A stretch of 24,877 bases of DNA from JBPCQA01 sp050998615 (GCA_050998615.1 JBPCQA010000030.1:1-24877), one strand, 5' to 3'; numbered from the stretch's first letter, positions 1-8,725 are shown. Program-made: numbers and translations. The notes: generated by a model from the letters alone, not told the origin.

Positions 1-130
1 AGATTGCTCACGTGTTACTCACCCGTTCGCCGCTCGTGTACTCCCGAAGGAGCCTTACCGCTCGACTTGCATGTGTTAAGCACGCCGCCAGCGTTCGTCC
101 TGAGCCAGGATCAAACTCTCCGTTGAATTC
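1..130 (-). rRNA. rrs: 16S ribosomal RNA, 5' end only (partial)
   Basis: The reverse complement shows the universal 16S start GAGAGTTTGATCCTGGCTCAG (bases about 100-120), followed by the conserved GACGAACGCTGGCGGCGTGC and the V1 region up to GGGTGAGTAACACGTG. The gene runs off the left edge, so only about the first 130 nt are present. The mature 5' end is set near base 130 by analogy with other actinobacteria and is uncertain by a few bases. The V1 sequence is of actinobacterial type. The gene lies directly downstream of tyrS, an order seen in several actinobacterial genomes. Confidence 0.95.
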
Positions 131-316
131 GCTTGATAGCGCTCATCCGAGGACGAGCTTTATCGACTCATTGGAGTATCCCGGCAAGAGCTGCTTCACG
201 GCCCATGGGGCCGCGAAGACTTTGTCTTACCAAAGGAACCGTCTAACGAGAACCCAAGCCTGCTTGCGCCGGCCTGGCATCTCGCCGACGGGGCGTTAAT
301 TAATTCGTCGTCGACT

Positions 317-345
317 TTTGGCACACTGTTGAGTTCTCAAGGATC
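317..345 (-). promoter_or_regulatory. rrn leader antitermination/processing motif (boxA-like)
   Basis: On the minus strand this reads TTGAGAACTCAACAGTGTGC. This is the motif conserved in actinobacterial rRNA leaders and spacers and linked to Nus-dependent antitermination and rRNA processing. It lies about 190 nt upstream of the 16S start, where a leader copy is expected. The match is by eye from memory of mycobacterial and streptomycete leaders. Confidence 0.7.
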
Positions 346-366
346 GCGCGGACACCGTCACATGGC

Positions 367-395
367 TTCTCAGCCAGCGTGGGGCACTCGGTCAA
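367..395 (-). promoter_or_regulatory. candidate rrn promoter
   Basis: On the minus strand a TTGACC -35-like hexamer (390-395) is followed after 17 nt by TGAGAA (367-372). The -35 is good; the -10 is poor. The position just upstream of the boxA-like motif fits an rrn promoter, but another promoter further upstream (up to the tyrS end) is equally possible. Confidence 0.3.
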
Positions 396-572
396 ACTTA
401 CCGGTTGGGTGGTAGGCAGTCAAATCCCTCGCCGGTGGGCGCCGCCGGGCGTCTCGCAGACCTGGGGACGCCGCGCCACCCTACATCAGCCTCGTGGCGC
501 CCCGTCACTGCCGCCGAGTGGCAAGCGTAGTTGAGGAGCGGCAGGCTCAACCACCGTCGATGCGGTTCGTCC

Positions 573-1838
573 TCACCGCACCTTGACTCCGGCAACCGCG
601 CGCTTGCCTTTGCGCAGGAGCAGCCAGCCCCCAGCCAACAGATCTGTCGGGTGCGGTCGGTCGTCGATGCTGTCCACCCGCACGTTGTTCAGGTAGGCCC
701 CTCCTTCGCCGACCGTACGGCGGGCCGCCGCCTTGCCGGTCACCAACCCTGTCAGGGCAAGCAGGTCAACGACCGTCGGCAGCTCACGACCGGCATCGAC
801 CTCGGTGTGGAGCGCCTCACTCAAGGCAGCGTCCAGCGTCGACGCGTCGAGGTCACGCAGATCCCCGCCACCGAACAAGGCAGCCGCTGCCGACTTGACC
901 CGCTCAGTCTCTTGGCCACCATGCACCAAGGTCGTCACGTCGTCGGCCAGGGCACGCTGAGCGGCTCGCAGCTGCGGCTTGTCGGCGACCATCTGCTCGA
1001 GCTCGGCGATCTCGTCCTGATTTCGGAACGTGAAGTATCTCAACAGCGAGGTCACGTCCCGATCCTCGCGGTTGAGCCAGAACTGGTAGAAGGCGTACGG
1101 CGACATCATCGCCGGATCAAGCCAGACGGCATCCGCCTCTGTTTTGCCGTATTTCGTCCCGTCCGCCTTCACGGCGAGCGGAGTCGCAAGCGCGTGCACC
1201 CGGGCGGACTCCATGCGCCGGATGAGATCGACGCCGGCGGTGATGTTGCCCCATTGGTCGCTGCCTCCGATCTGGAGCGTGCAGCCGTGTCGCCGGAACA
1301 GCTCTAGGTAATCCATCGCCTGCAACAGCACGTAGCTGAACTCGGTGTAGGAGATGCCCGACTCGAGCCGGGTCTTCACGACCTCCCGGGCCAACATCTT
1401 GTTGATGGGAAAGTGCTTGCCGATATCACGCAGGAAGTCCAGCACCGGAAGCCCGAGGGTCCAGTCGAGATTGTTGACGAGCACGGCAGGATTGGCACCC
1501 TCGAAGTCCAGCAGGCCGCCTACCTGTCGGCGTACTCGCTCGGTCCATTCCACGACCGTATCGACCGGGTTGAGGACGCGTTCCGACGACTCCTTCGGGT
1601 CACCGATCATGCCGGTGGCACCCCCCACCACGCCCAGGACCTGATGGGCCGCCTGCTGGAAGCGCCGTAAGGTCACCAGCTGCAGCAGATTGCCCATGTG
1701 GAGACTGGGCGCCGTCGGATCAAAGCCGCAATACACAGTGATCGATCCCGACGACACATGGGCGTGCAGCGCGTCAAGGTCGGTGGAGTGCGCGATGAGC
1801 CCGCGCCACTCCAGCTCATCCAGAACGTCCGATGTCAC
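573..1838 (-). CDS. tyrS: tyrosyl-tRNA synthetase
   Basis: Class I aminoacyl-tRNA synthetase that charges tRNA-Tyr. The 421-residue product has the usual length for bacterial TyrRS. It shows the HIGH-like HMGN at residues 47-50, tyrosine-pocket motifs such as YCGFDPTAPSLH (36-47) and GGSDQWGN (191-198), a KMSKS-equivalent KYGKT (229-233), and a C-terminal S4-like RNA-binding domain (about 355-421). I chose the GTG at 1838 because the protein then begins at the conserved DVLDELEWRGLIA segment and a purine-rich AAGGGGAAG lies upstream. The open frame continues to 1937, but that extension has no family resemblance. It lies between a small membrane gene and the 16S gene, all on the minus strand. 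KYGKT rather than KFGKT/KMSKS is a normal TyrRS variation. Confidence 0.97.
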   Translation of the reverse strand: MTSDVLDELEWRGLIAHSTDLDALHAHVSSGSITVYCGFDPTAPSLHMGNLLQLVTLRRFQQAAHQVLGVVGGATGMIGDPKESSERVLNPVDTVVEWTERVRRQVGGLLDFEGANPAVLVNNLDWTLGLPVLDFLRDIGKHFPINKMLAREVVKTRLESGISYTEFSYVLLQAMDYLELFRRHGCTLQIGGSDQWGNITAGVDLIRRMESARVHALATPLAVKADGTKYGKTEADAVWLDPAMMSPYAFYQFWLNREDRDVTSLLRYFTFRNQDEIAELEQMVADKPQLRAAQRALADDVTTLVHGGQETERVKSAAAALFGGGDLRDLDASTLDAALSEALHTEVDAGRELPTVVDLLALTGLVTGKAAARRTVGEGGAYLNNVRVDSIDDRPHPTDLLAGGWLLLRKGKRAVAGVKVR

Positions 1839-1920
1839 GGGTCGGATCTTCCCCTTCTTGCTGACAATAGGTGGCGAAAGACTGCGCTTCCACCAGTGGT
1901 AGGCACCTGGCCGTCGAGCA

Positions 1921-2124
1921 TCACCGCCGTCTAACAACCCGCCACAGGCTCAACGGCAACAGCAGTACGACGGCAAGCGGCAGCACCCACCAGGTGGGAA
2001 CGCTGGTCCGGCTTAGGCCAAACGTCACGATCAAGGCGGCTACGACACCGACCGCGACCCGCCAGTCGTCGCCGACCACGAAGTCGTACCAAAACGCGCC
2101 GAACGCGCGGATCCGAGCAATCAT
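1921..2124 (-). CDS. small two-helix membrane protein of unknown function
   Basis: A 67-residue protein with a short cationic N-terminus, two predicted membrane helices (about 20-38 and 43-63) and an RRR C-terminus. Its ATG overlaps the TGA of the upstream COG4280-type membrane gene by 4 bp (ATGA), so the two are probably translated together and may act together. Tryptophans (W12, W21, W45, W46) cluster near the helix ends. I recognise no family. Its stop lies about 82 nt before the chosen tyrS start, so read-through into tyrS is possible. The gene is credited mainly because of the coupled start and the membrane-like composition. Confidence 0.7.
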   Translation of the reverse strand: MIARIRAFGAFWYDFVVGDDWRVAVGVVAALIVTFGLSRTSVPTWWVLPLAVVLLLPLSLWRVVRRR

Positions 2125-2891
2125 GACCCGACCGCCTGGATGGGCGATGCCGCCTTGTCGGACGGCTTGGCTCGCGAACGCATGAGGACCACCAGAGTCA
2201 ACGCGAATACCGCGATCACCGGGATGAGCGCCAACAACGCGGCATCCGAGCCAGGCCAGTTTGCGCCGGCACCCTCGGCCCCCCAGAAAACACCGAACGC
2301 GGTGAGCATGATGCCGACCACGAATTTCATCGTGTTCTCGGGAACCCTGGCGAGAGGAGCGCGGACGGCGAAGCCGGCGAAGGCGACCACCAGGACCGCA
2401 GCGACGGCGGCGACAGCCGCCAGTGGAATGTCGTGCTGGTTGCTCCCGAATGTCAGCGCGATGAAGGCGACTTCAAGCCCCTCCAGCACCACACCCTTGA
2501 ACGACAACGTGAACGCGTACCAGTCGGGCACCGACGCGACTCGGCGTGCCGGTGCCTGCTGGGCGGCGGCGAGGTGGGTGCGATAGATCTGCGTCTCGTC
2601 GTGCAGCGCCTGGTAGCCGCTGGCTCGCAAGATGGCTTTGCGCAGCCACTGCAGGCCGAAAATCAGCAGCAATCCGCCGACAAACAGCCGGAGCCCCTGC
2701 AACGGCACCGCGTTCAGGGCCGGCCCGAGGGCGGCGACGATGACCGCAAGCACCAGCAGGCCGGCGCCCACGCCGGTGATAGCCGATCGCCAGTCTCGCG
2801 CCGTGCCGGCCGCCAGCACGATAGTGGTCGCCTCCACGGCCTCGACCGTGCAAGCCAAGAAGACGGCCACGAACAAGGCTCCGCCGTTCAT
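2121..2891 (-). CDS. COG4280-type integral membrane protein
   Basis: A 256-residue polytopic membrane protein with roughly six to seven hydrophobic segments. The first helix contains a conserved-looking acidic motif (EAVEATTIVLAAG, about 17-29), with further segments around 40-60, 68-85, 135-150, 158-178, 190-205 and 217-237. I recognise it as the uncharacterised COG4280 family found in many actinobacteria. Acidic residues inside the first helix recall cation transporters of the FTR1 or UPF0016 type, but that is only an analogy. The ATG at 2891 has a purine-rich AAAGGG about 10 nt upstream, and a candidate promoter lies just before it. It is translationally coupled to the 67-residue membrane protein downstream. 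Confidence 0.85.
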   Translation of the reverse strand: MNGGALFVAVFLACTVEAVEATTIVLAAGTARDWRSAITGVGAGLLVLAVIVAALGPALNAVPLQGLRLFVGGLLLIFGLQWLRKAILRASGYQALHDETQIYRTHLAAAQQAPARRVASVPDWYAFTLSFKGVVLEGLEVAFIALTFGSNQHDIPLAAVAAVAAVLVVAFAGFAVRAPLARVPENTMKFVVGIMLTAFGVFWGAEGAGANWPGSDAALLALIPVIAVFALTLVVLMRSRAKPSDKAASPIQAVGS

Positions 2892-2929
2892 CCGCTCACG
2901 CCCTTTCGCGCACCGACAGATGGGATCGT

Positions 2930-2960
2930 CGTATAGCCTAGTGTCGCCTCAGCTCGGCAA
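2930..2960 (-). promoter_or_regulatory. candidate promoter for the COG4280-type membrane operon
   Basis: On the minus strand TTGCCG (2955-2960) is followed after 18-19 nt by CTATAC/TATACG (2930-2936). This places a transcription start about 30 nt before the ATG at 2891. It is a moderate match to a sigma-70/SigA promoter, judged by eye. Confidence 0.35.
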
Positions 2961-3036
2961 TGGTGCGGCATTTGCCACCAGCCGCAGGGCGGCGGAAGGG
3001 AGCGGCGGCGGGGAAGGGTTCCCGTCGTGCCGTGAT

Positions 3037-3078
3037 GGCTGAAGGCGCCACTCTCAAGAAGCGCCCAGTCCTTCAGCC
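3037..3078 (-). terminator. inverted repeat after the DNA glycosylase gene, probable terminator
   Basis: GGCTGAAGG (3037-3045) and CCTTCAGCC (3070-3078) form a perfect 9-bp stem. Inside it GCGC can pair again around an AT-richer loop. It starts 14 nt beyond the stop codon at 3092. No U-tract follows, which is common for actinobacterial terminators. Confidence 0.55.
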
Positions 3079-3091
3079 GCAGCGCACAAGG

Positions 3092-3694
3092 TCAGCCGCG
3101 TCGGGGAGTATGCCGTCGGTACGCCGACACTGTTGGGTCACCCGGAATCCACACCCGCCAGGCGACGTCAGCCGCCCGGCTTACGCCGACTCGAGGCCCC
3201 CACGTGTGAGGCGCCGGGGCGTCGGCCGGCGACCAACGCACCGGCCCGTCCCAAAGGTTGCTTCCGCTCATCCCGCCCGTGACGCCCAGGCAACTGGTCA
3301 GATTGCCCGGCCCTCGACCCAAGTGGGCGTGCCTGACTCGTGATCCGCGTCTGCCGCGTGCCGTGTCCTCGCCATCGACCACCTCACCGGCTCGTAGCAA
3401 CACCGCGGCGGCGACACCGTCGTCTTGGCACACCAGATTCATGGCCCAGTGTGCGCCGTACACGAAGTAGACGTACACATGTGCGGCGGGTCCGAACATC
3501 ACCGCCGTCCGCCTCGTCAACCCACGGAAGGCGTGCGAGGCGGGATCAGCGAGGCCCGAATAGGCCTCAACCTCGGTTAACCGCACAGTCACGCCTTGAC
3601 AGGCGACCCGACTTCCCAACAGATCTGGCGCCACCAGCTCGGCGGGGCGTCCGAAGAACTCCTCGAGCCGACGTCGAGCCGCGGCCGCCGTCAC
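3092..3694 (-). CDS. mpg: 3-methyladenine DNA glycosylase, AAG/MPG family
   Basis: Base-excision repair enzyme that removes alkylated purines such as 3-methyladenine from DNA. The 200-residue product has the family length. It shows the AAG core motifs TEVEAYSG (about 40-47, with the catalytic glutamate), DPASHAFRG (50-58), MFG and the VYVYFVYGAHWAMN segment (about 73-86). The start is a GTG at 3694: an in-frame stop lies 37 nt upstream and no other start intervenes. No strong ribosome-binding site is visible. The usual actinobacterial neighbour order argH-mpg-tyrS is partly kept: tyrS follows, with two membrane genes between, but argH is missing on the other side. A strong hairpin follows the stop. 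Confidence 0.95.
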   Translation of the reverse strand: MTAAAARRRLEEFFGRPAELVAPDLLGSRVACQGVTVRLTEVEAYSGLADPASHAFRGLTRRTAVMFGPAAHVYVYFVYGAHWAMNLVCQDDGVAAAVLLRAGEVVDGEDTARGRRGSRVRHAHLGRGPGNLTSCLGVTGGMSGSNLWDGPVRWSPADAPAPHTWGPRVGVSRAADVAWRVWIPGDPTVSAYRRHTPRRG

Positions 3695-3882
3695 GTAGTC
3701 GTCGGCCTGGTCATCTCGACGGGGGTAAAGTCAGCGCCTTCCCCGCTACCGATCGCGATCTCACCGCCGTGATCGTTGGCCGCGGGAAACCGACCTGGCG
3801 CCTGTCGGGTCAGGGCCACCTTGCGGTGCGGGTCTGGGTTCGACATCCCGCTAGACTGCCAGAGGGGTCGGTGTCACGCGAA

Positions 3883-4818
3883 TCAGTGGTCAGCGCCGGC
3901 TTGGCCAAGCAGCCAGGTCAACAGCGCCTTCTGGGCGTGCAGTCGGCATTCCGCTTCCTCCCAAACGATGCTCTGCGGCCCATCGACCACGTCGGCGGCG
4001 ATCTCCTTGCCCCGGTACGCCGGCAGGCAGTGCAGCACTACAGCGTCGGGAGCGGCCAGCGCCATGGCGGCGGCATCGACGGCGTACGGCGTGAACGGGG
4101 CCTCACGCTCTGCGGCCTCGCTTTCCTGCCCCATCGACACCCACGTGTCGGTGACCACGACATCGGCGCCCGCCACCGCATCCTGCGGAGACACCTCATG
4201 GGTCACCGATCCGCCCGTGGCTTGAGAGATCCGCCTGGCGTCGGCCAGCACGCCGGGCGACGGCGCATAGTCAGAGGGTGAACCGACCCGCACGTTCATG
4301 CCGGCGACGGCGCCCCCCAACAGATAGGAATGGGCCATGTTGTTTGCCCCGTCACCGAGATAGGCCACCGTGAGGCCGGCCAATCGCTGCTTGTGGACCC
4401 GCACCGCCTGCAAGTCGGCGAGGACCTGGCATGGGTGGAAGGAGTCTGTGAGCGCATTGACGACGGGCACCCGGGAGACTTGCGCCATCGCCTCGATGCG
4501 GCCTTGACCGAACGTGCGCCACACGATTGCCCGGACCTGCCGGTCGAGCACCCGGGTGGTGTCCTCGATCGGCTCGCCGCGCCCCATCTGGGAGGCGTTG
4601 GCGTCGATCACCAACGGGTAACCACCCAACTCGGCCACCCCCACCGAGAAGGAGATGCGGGTGCGCGTCGACGGTTTGTCGAAGAGCACGGCCACCGCCT
4701 GTGGCCCGGAGAGTGGCTGCGCGTGAAACCGGTCGGCGCGAAACGCGTCGGCCAGATCCAAGATCTCCGTCTGCTCGGCGGGACTGAGGTCGTCGTCACG
4801 CAGAAAATGCCGAACCAT
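3883..4818 (-). CDS. argF: ornithine carbamoyltransferase
   Basis: Transfers the carbamoyl group of carbamoyl phosphate to ornithine to make citrulline; the reverse reaction is used by catabolic forms. The 311-residue protein has the carbamoyl-phosphate loop STRTR (50-54), HPCQ (128-131), the SMG ornithine-binding motif (228-230) and HCLPAYRG (263-270). The ATG at 4818 overlaps the TGA of the GT87 gene by one base (TGATG) and has GGTGAG 6-7 nt upstream, so it is translationally coupled to a membrane mannosyltransferase. Upstream in-frame sequence to 5187 is not family-like. In other actinobacteria this gene sits inside argCJBDFRGH; here no other arginine gene is present in the window. Carbamate kinase is encoded about 11 kb away, so a catabolic role cannot be excluded. 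Confidence 0.97.
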   Translation of the reverse strand: MVRHFLRDDDLSPAEQTEILDLADAFRADRFHAQPLSGPQAVAVLFDKPSTRTRISFSVGVAELGGYPLVIDANASQMGRGEPIEDTTRVLDRQVRAIVWRTFGQGRIEAMAQVSRVPVVNALTDSFHPCQVLADLQAVRVHKQRLAGLTVAYLGDGANNMAHSYLLGGAVAGMNVRVGSPSDYAPSPGVLADARRISQATGGSVTHEVSPQDAVAGADVVVTDTWVSMGQESEAAEREAPFTPYAVDAAAMALAAPDAVVLHCLPAYRGKEIAADVVDGPQSIVWEEAECRLHAQKALLTWLLGQAGADH

Positions 4819-6119
4819 CAGCGACTCACCACATGGTCGGCTGCGGCGGCATACGACTCGGTTGGCTCGCAACCACGCTGGTGGCTGCCGATTGCCGCAC
4901 TTTGCGGCATACGATCCCGCGGCGACGCACGCAGCATAACTACCAGGAACCACACGCCGGCAGCGACGTACGTCATACACAAAACCAGCACCCACCACGA
5001 GTAGTGGAACTGTTGTTGGTCGGGTGAGGGGGTTGCCGGGATCGGTGAAATGATCGGTACGGCGAGGATCAGCGCCAGGCTCCACCAACGCTGGTGAACC
5101 GCCAACACCAGGCCGGCTGGCACGAGCCAGACCCAATGGTGTGACCACGAGATGGGTGAGATCAGCAGACCACCGATGGCAATACACACCAGGGCGGCGA
5201 GCTCGTCGCCAGCGCGCAGTTGCCGACGAGCGGCCAGCGTTGCCAGCACTAGGGCGATGACGACGAGTGCGGCGTAGGCGGACAGCGGCGGATGTGCATT
5301 GTGCACCAGTCGGCCCAGGTCGCCGAACATGGACTGGTTGGCGACATAGAACCGGTTGGTGCCGACGTGTTCGGGGCTGTAGAAGAGTTTGGTCCAGAAT
5401 TCGAAGGTGTCATGCGGTGAGACCAGCGCACTGATCAAGACGGTGCCGGCGAAACCCACCACGCAGCGCAGCAACGCCGGCACGTCTCGCTTCAGCAAGA
5501 AATACAAGACGAAGATGCCTGGGGTCAGTTTGATTCCCACCGCGATGCCGAGCAGGACGCCCCGACGGCCGGCCGGCATCACCAGACAATCAACCACGAT
5601 CAGCAAGGCGAGAACCAGGTTGATCTGACCAATGCCGAGCGTGTGCAGAATCGGTTCGAACGCCAAACCGGCAAGCGAACCGAGCGCTGTCGCCGGCCAC
5701 GACAGGCCCAAGCTTCTTGCGCACACGACCGCGAAAACCGCGTAGCACGTCAGCGAGACCAACGTGAACATCACTGCCGCGCCGATCGGACCGAGGAAGT
5801 AGAGCGGCACGAACAAGATCGCGGCGAACGGTGGGTATGTGAACGGGTGCTCGCTGCTCGGACTCACATAGAGGGACTGGCCGTGCACCAGCTCACCGGC
5901 ACCGCGGCGATAGACCTCAAGGTCGATCATCGTCACGAGCTGGTAGCGGTAGGCCAGCACGAGCGCCACGCCGATCGCGGTGATCGTCAAGACTCGCTTC
6001 AGCTGTCCGGGTTTCGGCTCGGCGACACCCAACGTCTCACGCCGCGCCGGCGGCGAGATTGCGCCCGCCATGCCTGCCAACCGTCGGCCCAGCTCCCGCC
6101 ATGGCTCGACCGACAGCAT
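4818..6119 (-). CDS. GT87-type polyprenyl-phosphomannose-dependent mannosyltransferase
   Basis: Integral membrane glycosyltransferase (DUF2029/GT87, GT-C fold) that probably transfers mannose from a polyprenyl phosphate to a cell-envelope glycan or glycolipid on the outer face of the membrane. Relatives make phosphatidylinositol mannosides and lipo(arabino)mannan in mycobacteria. Family marks include the first extracytoplasmic loop with IDLEVYRRG (putative catalytic Asp), a LYVSPSSEHPFTYPPFAA segment, GIGQINLVL, GIAVGIKLTPGIF and SPISWSHHWVW, spread over about ten hydrophobic helices. The start is uncertain: ATG 6119 gives 433 residues, ATG 6071 gives 417, and the frame is open to 6221. None has a strong ribosome-binding site. 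The C-terminus runs directly into argF (TGATG). Its place between pheT and argF is where argCJBD usually lies. Confidence 0.88.
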   Translation of the reverse strand: MLSVEPWRELGRRLAGMAGAISPPARRETLGVAEPKPGQLKRVLTITAIGVALVLAYRYQLVTMIDLEVYRRGAGELVHGQSLYVSPSSEHPFTYPPFAAILFVPLYFLGPIGAAVMFTLVSLTCYAVFAVVCARSLGLSWPATALGSLAGLAFEPILHTLGIGQINLVLALLIVVDCLVMPAGRRGVLLGIAVGIKLTPGIFVLYFLLKRDVPALLRCVVGFAGTVLISALVSPHDTFEFWTKLFYSPEHVGTNRFYVANQSMFGDLGRLVHNAHPPLSAYAALVVIALVLATLAARRQLRAGDELAALVCIAIGGLLISPISWSHHWVWLVPAGLVLAVHQRWWSLALILAVPIISPIPATPSPDQQQFHYSWWVLVLCMTYVAAGVWFLVVMLRASPRDRMPQSAAIGSHQRGCEPTESYAAAADHVVSR

Positions 6120-6247
6120 GGGAAGCGGTGGGGACACGGAGGTCAGTATCACATAACCGGTCGGCAACTTCCGACGCTGAGCTTGTCCCAGCCGGCCCAG
6201 CGCCTCATCTTGGCCGAGCACGTGTTGCGCGCGAAGATGAGACGGCG

Positions 6248-8725
6248 CTAGGTGCGCTGGGTGGCTCCGACGTGCATGGTGGCGGCCGCGACGGCCGCGT
6301 CGCGGGCAGCCTTGATCTCGGTTTCGGTGAGGGTGCGGTCAGGAGCACGGAAGCGCAGCGCGTAGGCGAGCGACTTCTTCTCGGGCCCGATCTGCTCACC
6401 GACGTACACGTCGAATAACCGCACGGACTCGAGCAGCTCGCCAGCTCCCTCCTGCAACGAGGCTTCGACGTCCGCTGCGGGAACGGCGGCGTCGACAATC
6501 AACGCGACGTCCTCCTTGCCGACGGGGTACGACGAGAATTGAGGTGCCGCCACGACGTCGACCGCGTGAGCCAGGAGCGCGTCGAGGTCGAGCTCGGCTG
6601 CGGCGGCGCGGGCCGGGACGCCGAAGTCGTCGCAGACTTTCGGGTGCAGCTCGCCTGCATGGCCGACAGTTGTGTCGCCGATCAGGATCCGCGCACAACG
6701 GCCCGGATGCCACGGTGCCCGTCGCGCACCTATCACATGTACGTCGACTCCGACCGCGCCGGCCACCAGCCGACAGGCTTCGATGGCGTCGGCCCAACAG
6801 CTCGGTTGACCCTTTCCCCACCATCCGCCGCGTTGGCGCAGTCCCGAGGCGACAAGGCCCAAGTGCAGTGGCTGATCCGGCAGGGTGGCGGCGAGCTCCT
6901 TCAGCTGCTCGACGGTCGGAGCCCGGTCGACTCCGAGCGCGGGGGCCACTGGGTGATCTCCACTCACGGGATGGAAGACGGCACCAATCTCGAACAGCCC
7001 GACATCGGGTTGGCCTCGCGCGACGTTGCGGGCCAGTGCATGCAGCAGCCCGGGCAACACAGTGGTGCGCAAGAGCGGCTCTTCGTCCGACAGTGGGTTG
7101 GCGATCCTGACCGCCGCACGACGGGAATCGTCGATGCCCAGGCCAAGTGCCGCCATGTCGCGAGGGCCGGTGAACGGGTAGCTCAACGCCTCGACATACC
7201 CGACCGATGCCAGCACGATGCCGACCCGCCGGCGCAGTCGTTGCTGCTTGCTCATGCCGCGACCGGCTGGCGCCACCGGCAACACGCTGGGCACCTTGTC
7301 GTAGCCGACGATCCGCATGACCTCCTCGACCAGGTCATAGGGGTCGGTGATGTCCATCCGCCAGGGAGGTGGGGTTGCCGTGATGCGCCCTGCTGTCGAC
7401 GTGGCTTGGCAACCGACGGTCCGCAACGCCAGGAGCGCAGTGTCGTCGTCGATCGGGAAGCCGGCTACCTGAGTGGGGAGCTGCGTCGAGATCGTGAGAG
7501 GTGTCGGGACTCCGGCGCCGCCAACGACCGTCGCGGTGGAAGCGATAGTGCCGCCACCGAACGCGACGAGCAGCTCCGCCACCCGTCGAGCGGCAATGCC
7601 AGGGACCGTCGGGTCCACCCCGCGCTCGAAACGTTTCGACGCCTCGCTCGGCAGCTTGTGGCGCCGGGCCGCCCGAGCGACCGTTACCGGGTCGAAGTGA
7701 CCCGCCTCGATGACGATGTCGGTCGTCGAAGGTCCCATCTCGGTCGCTTCGCCACCCATCAAACCGGCCAAACCGATCGGCCCCCGATCATCGGTGATGA
7801 GCAGGTCCTCGGCACCTAGGCTGCGAGTCACGCCGTCCAGAGTCGTGAGCGTCTCGCCGGCCGCAGTGCGACGTACGACGATCGGTCCCTGGAGGGCCGC
7901 CTTGTCGTAGCCGTGGTTGGGCTGACCGAGCTCGAGCATGACGTAGTTCGTGACGTCGACGGCCAGGGAAATCGGCCGCATGCCGGCGAGCTGGACGCGT
8001 CGCGCCAGCCAACGCGGTGAGGCGGCCTGGGCGTTGAAGCCGGTGACCTCCAACGCCACGAAGACGTCGCAGCCGGACGGATCATCGACAATCACCGGGT
8101 AACCGTCTCCAGATTTCACCGGCTCCGTCAACCTTGCCGGATCGGCGAACGGCAGGCCGTACGCCGTCGCGACCTCGCGTGCCACCCCGCGGACCGACAA
8201 CGCGTACGACCGGTCTGGGGTGATCTCAAGATCGATGACATCCTCGCACAGTTGCAGCACTCCGGCCGCGTCGTCACCGGGCTTAGCTTCATCGGCGCCC
8301 AGCACCACAATGCCGCCGTGTTCGTCGCCGAGCCCGAGCTCACGAGCCGAGCAGATCATCCCATCGGAAACGTGCCCGTACGTCTTACGAGCCGCGATCG
8401 CGAAGCCTCCGGCCAGCACGGCACCCGGCAAAGACACCACGACGAGATCGCCGACGGCGAAGTTTGCGGCGCCACACACGATCCCTCGTGGCTCGTCCTG
8501 ACCGACGTCGACCTGGCACCAGCGCACCGTCTTGCCATTGGAGTGGTGTTCTATCTCGAAGTCGAGGACCCGCCCCACGACGAGCGGGCCACTGACGTCG
8601 GCTCCGGCTGCCTCAACCGATTCGAGTTTCAGACCGAGCATGGTGAGCCGCGCCGCAACCTCGGTGGCAGAGACGGCGCGCGGCAGGTCGACGTACTCGC
8701 GAATCCACGACAACGGGACGCGCAT
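6248..8725 (-). CDS. pheT: phenylalanyl-tRNA synthetase beta subunit
   Basis: Beta subunit of the heterotetrameric class II PheRS that charges tRNA-Phe. The 825-residue protein has the full domain series: N-terminal MRVPLSWIREYVDLP, an EMAP/Myf-like tRNA-binding domain (about 40-155), the B3/B4 editing domain (about 210-370), B5 (about 400-475), a catalytic-like core, and a C-terminal FDX-ACB anticodon-binding domain (about 730-825). The ATG at 8725 shares one base with the pheS TGA (TGATG); a GTG one codon earlier would give a 4-bp overlap. I prefer ATG because family members begin MRVPLSW. It is the second gene of pheST. In relatives argC follows; here the next gene is the mannosyltransferase. 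Confidence 0.97.
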   Translation of the reverse strand: MRVPLSWIREYVDLPRAVSATEVAARLTMLGLKLESVEAAGADVSGPLVVGRVLDFEIEHHSNGKTVRWCQVDVGQDEPRGIVCGAANFAVGDLVVVSLPGAVLAGGFAIAARKTYGHVSDGMICSARELGLGDEHGGIVVLGADEAKPGDDAAGVLQLCEDVIDLEITPDRSYALSVRGVAREVATAYGLPFADPARLTEPVKSGDGYPVIVDDPSGCDVFVALEVTGFNAQAASPRWLARRVQLAGMRPISLAVDVTNYVMLELGQPNHGYDKAALQGPIVVRRTAAGETLTTLDGVTRSLGAEDLLITDDRGPIGLAGLMGGEATEMGPSTTDIVIEAGHFDPVTVARAARRHKLPSEASKRFERGVDPTVPGIAARRVAELLVAFGGGTIASTATVVGGAGVPTPLTISTQLPTQVAGFPIDDDTALLALRTVGCQATSTAGRITATPPPWRMDITDPYDLVEEVMRIVGYDKVPSVLPVAPAGRGMSKQQRLRRRVGIVLASVGYVEALSYPFTGPRDMAALGLGIDDSRRAAVRIANPLSDEEPLLRTTVLPGLLHALARNVARGQPDVGLFEIGAVFHPVSGDHPVAPALGVDRAPTVEQLKELAATLPDQPLHLGLVASGLRQRGGWWGKGQPSCWADAIEACRLVAGAVGVDVHVIGARRAPWHPGRCARILIGDTTVGHAGELHPKVCDDFGVPARAAAAELDLDALLAHAVDVVAAPQFSSYPVGKEDVALIVDAAVPAADVEASLQEGAGELLESVRLFDVYVGEQIGPEKKSLAYALRFRAPDRTLTETEIKAARDAAVAAATMHVGATQRT

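Larger units (their letters stand above)
131..572 (-). promoter_or_regulatory. rrn operon promoter and leader region (no gene)
   Basis: This 440-nt stretch between the tyrS stop and the 16S start contains no convincing coding sequence. It should hold the rRNA promoter(s), the transcribed leader and the RNase III processing stem. Two internal elements can be pointed to, the antitermination-like motif at 317-345 and a -35-like hexamer at 390-395; both are listed separately. No clear tyrS terminator with a U-run is visible. Confidence 0.6.

Noticed and set aside
531..1307. 258-codon plus-strand frame opposite tyrS
   Set aside because: Antisense shadow of a certain tyrS gene, with no protein family features.
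4819..5187. In-frame 5' extension of argF to 5187
   Set aside because: It overlaps the mannosyltransferase in another frame, has no OTC homology, and argF has a well-placed ATG at the TGATG overlap.
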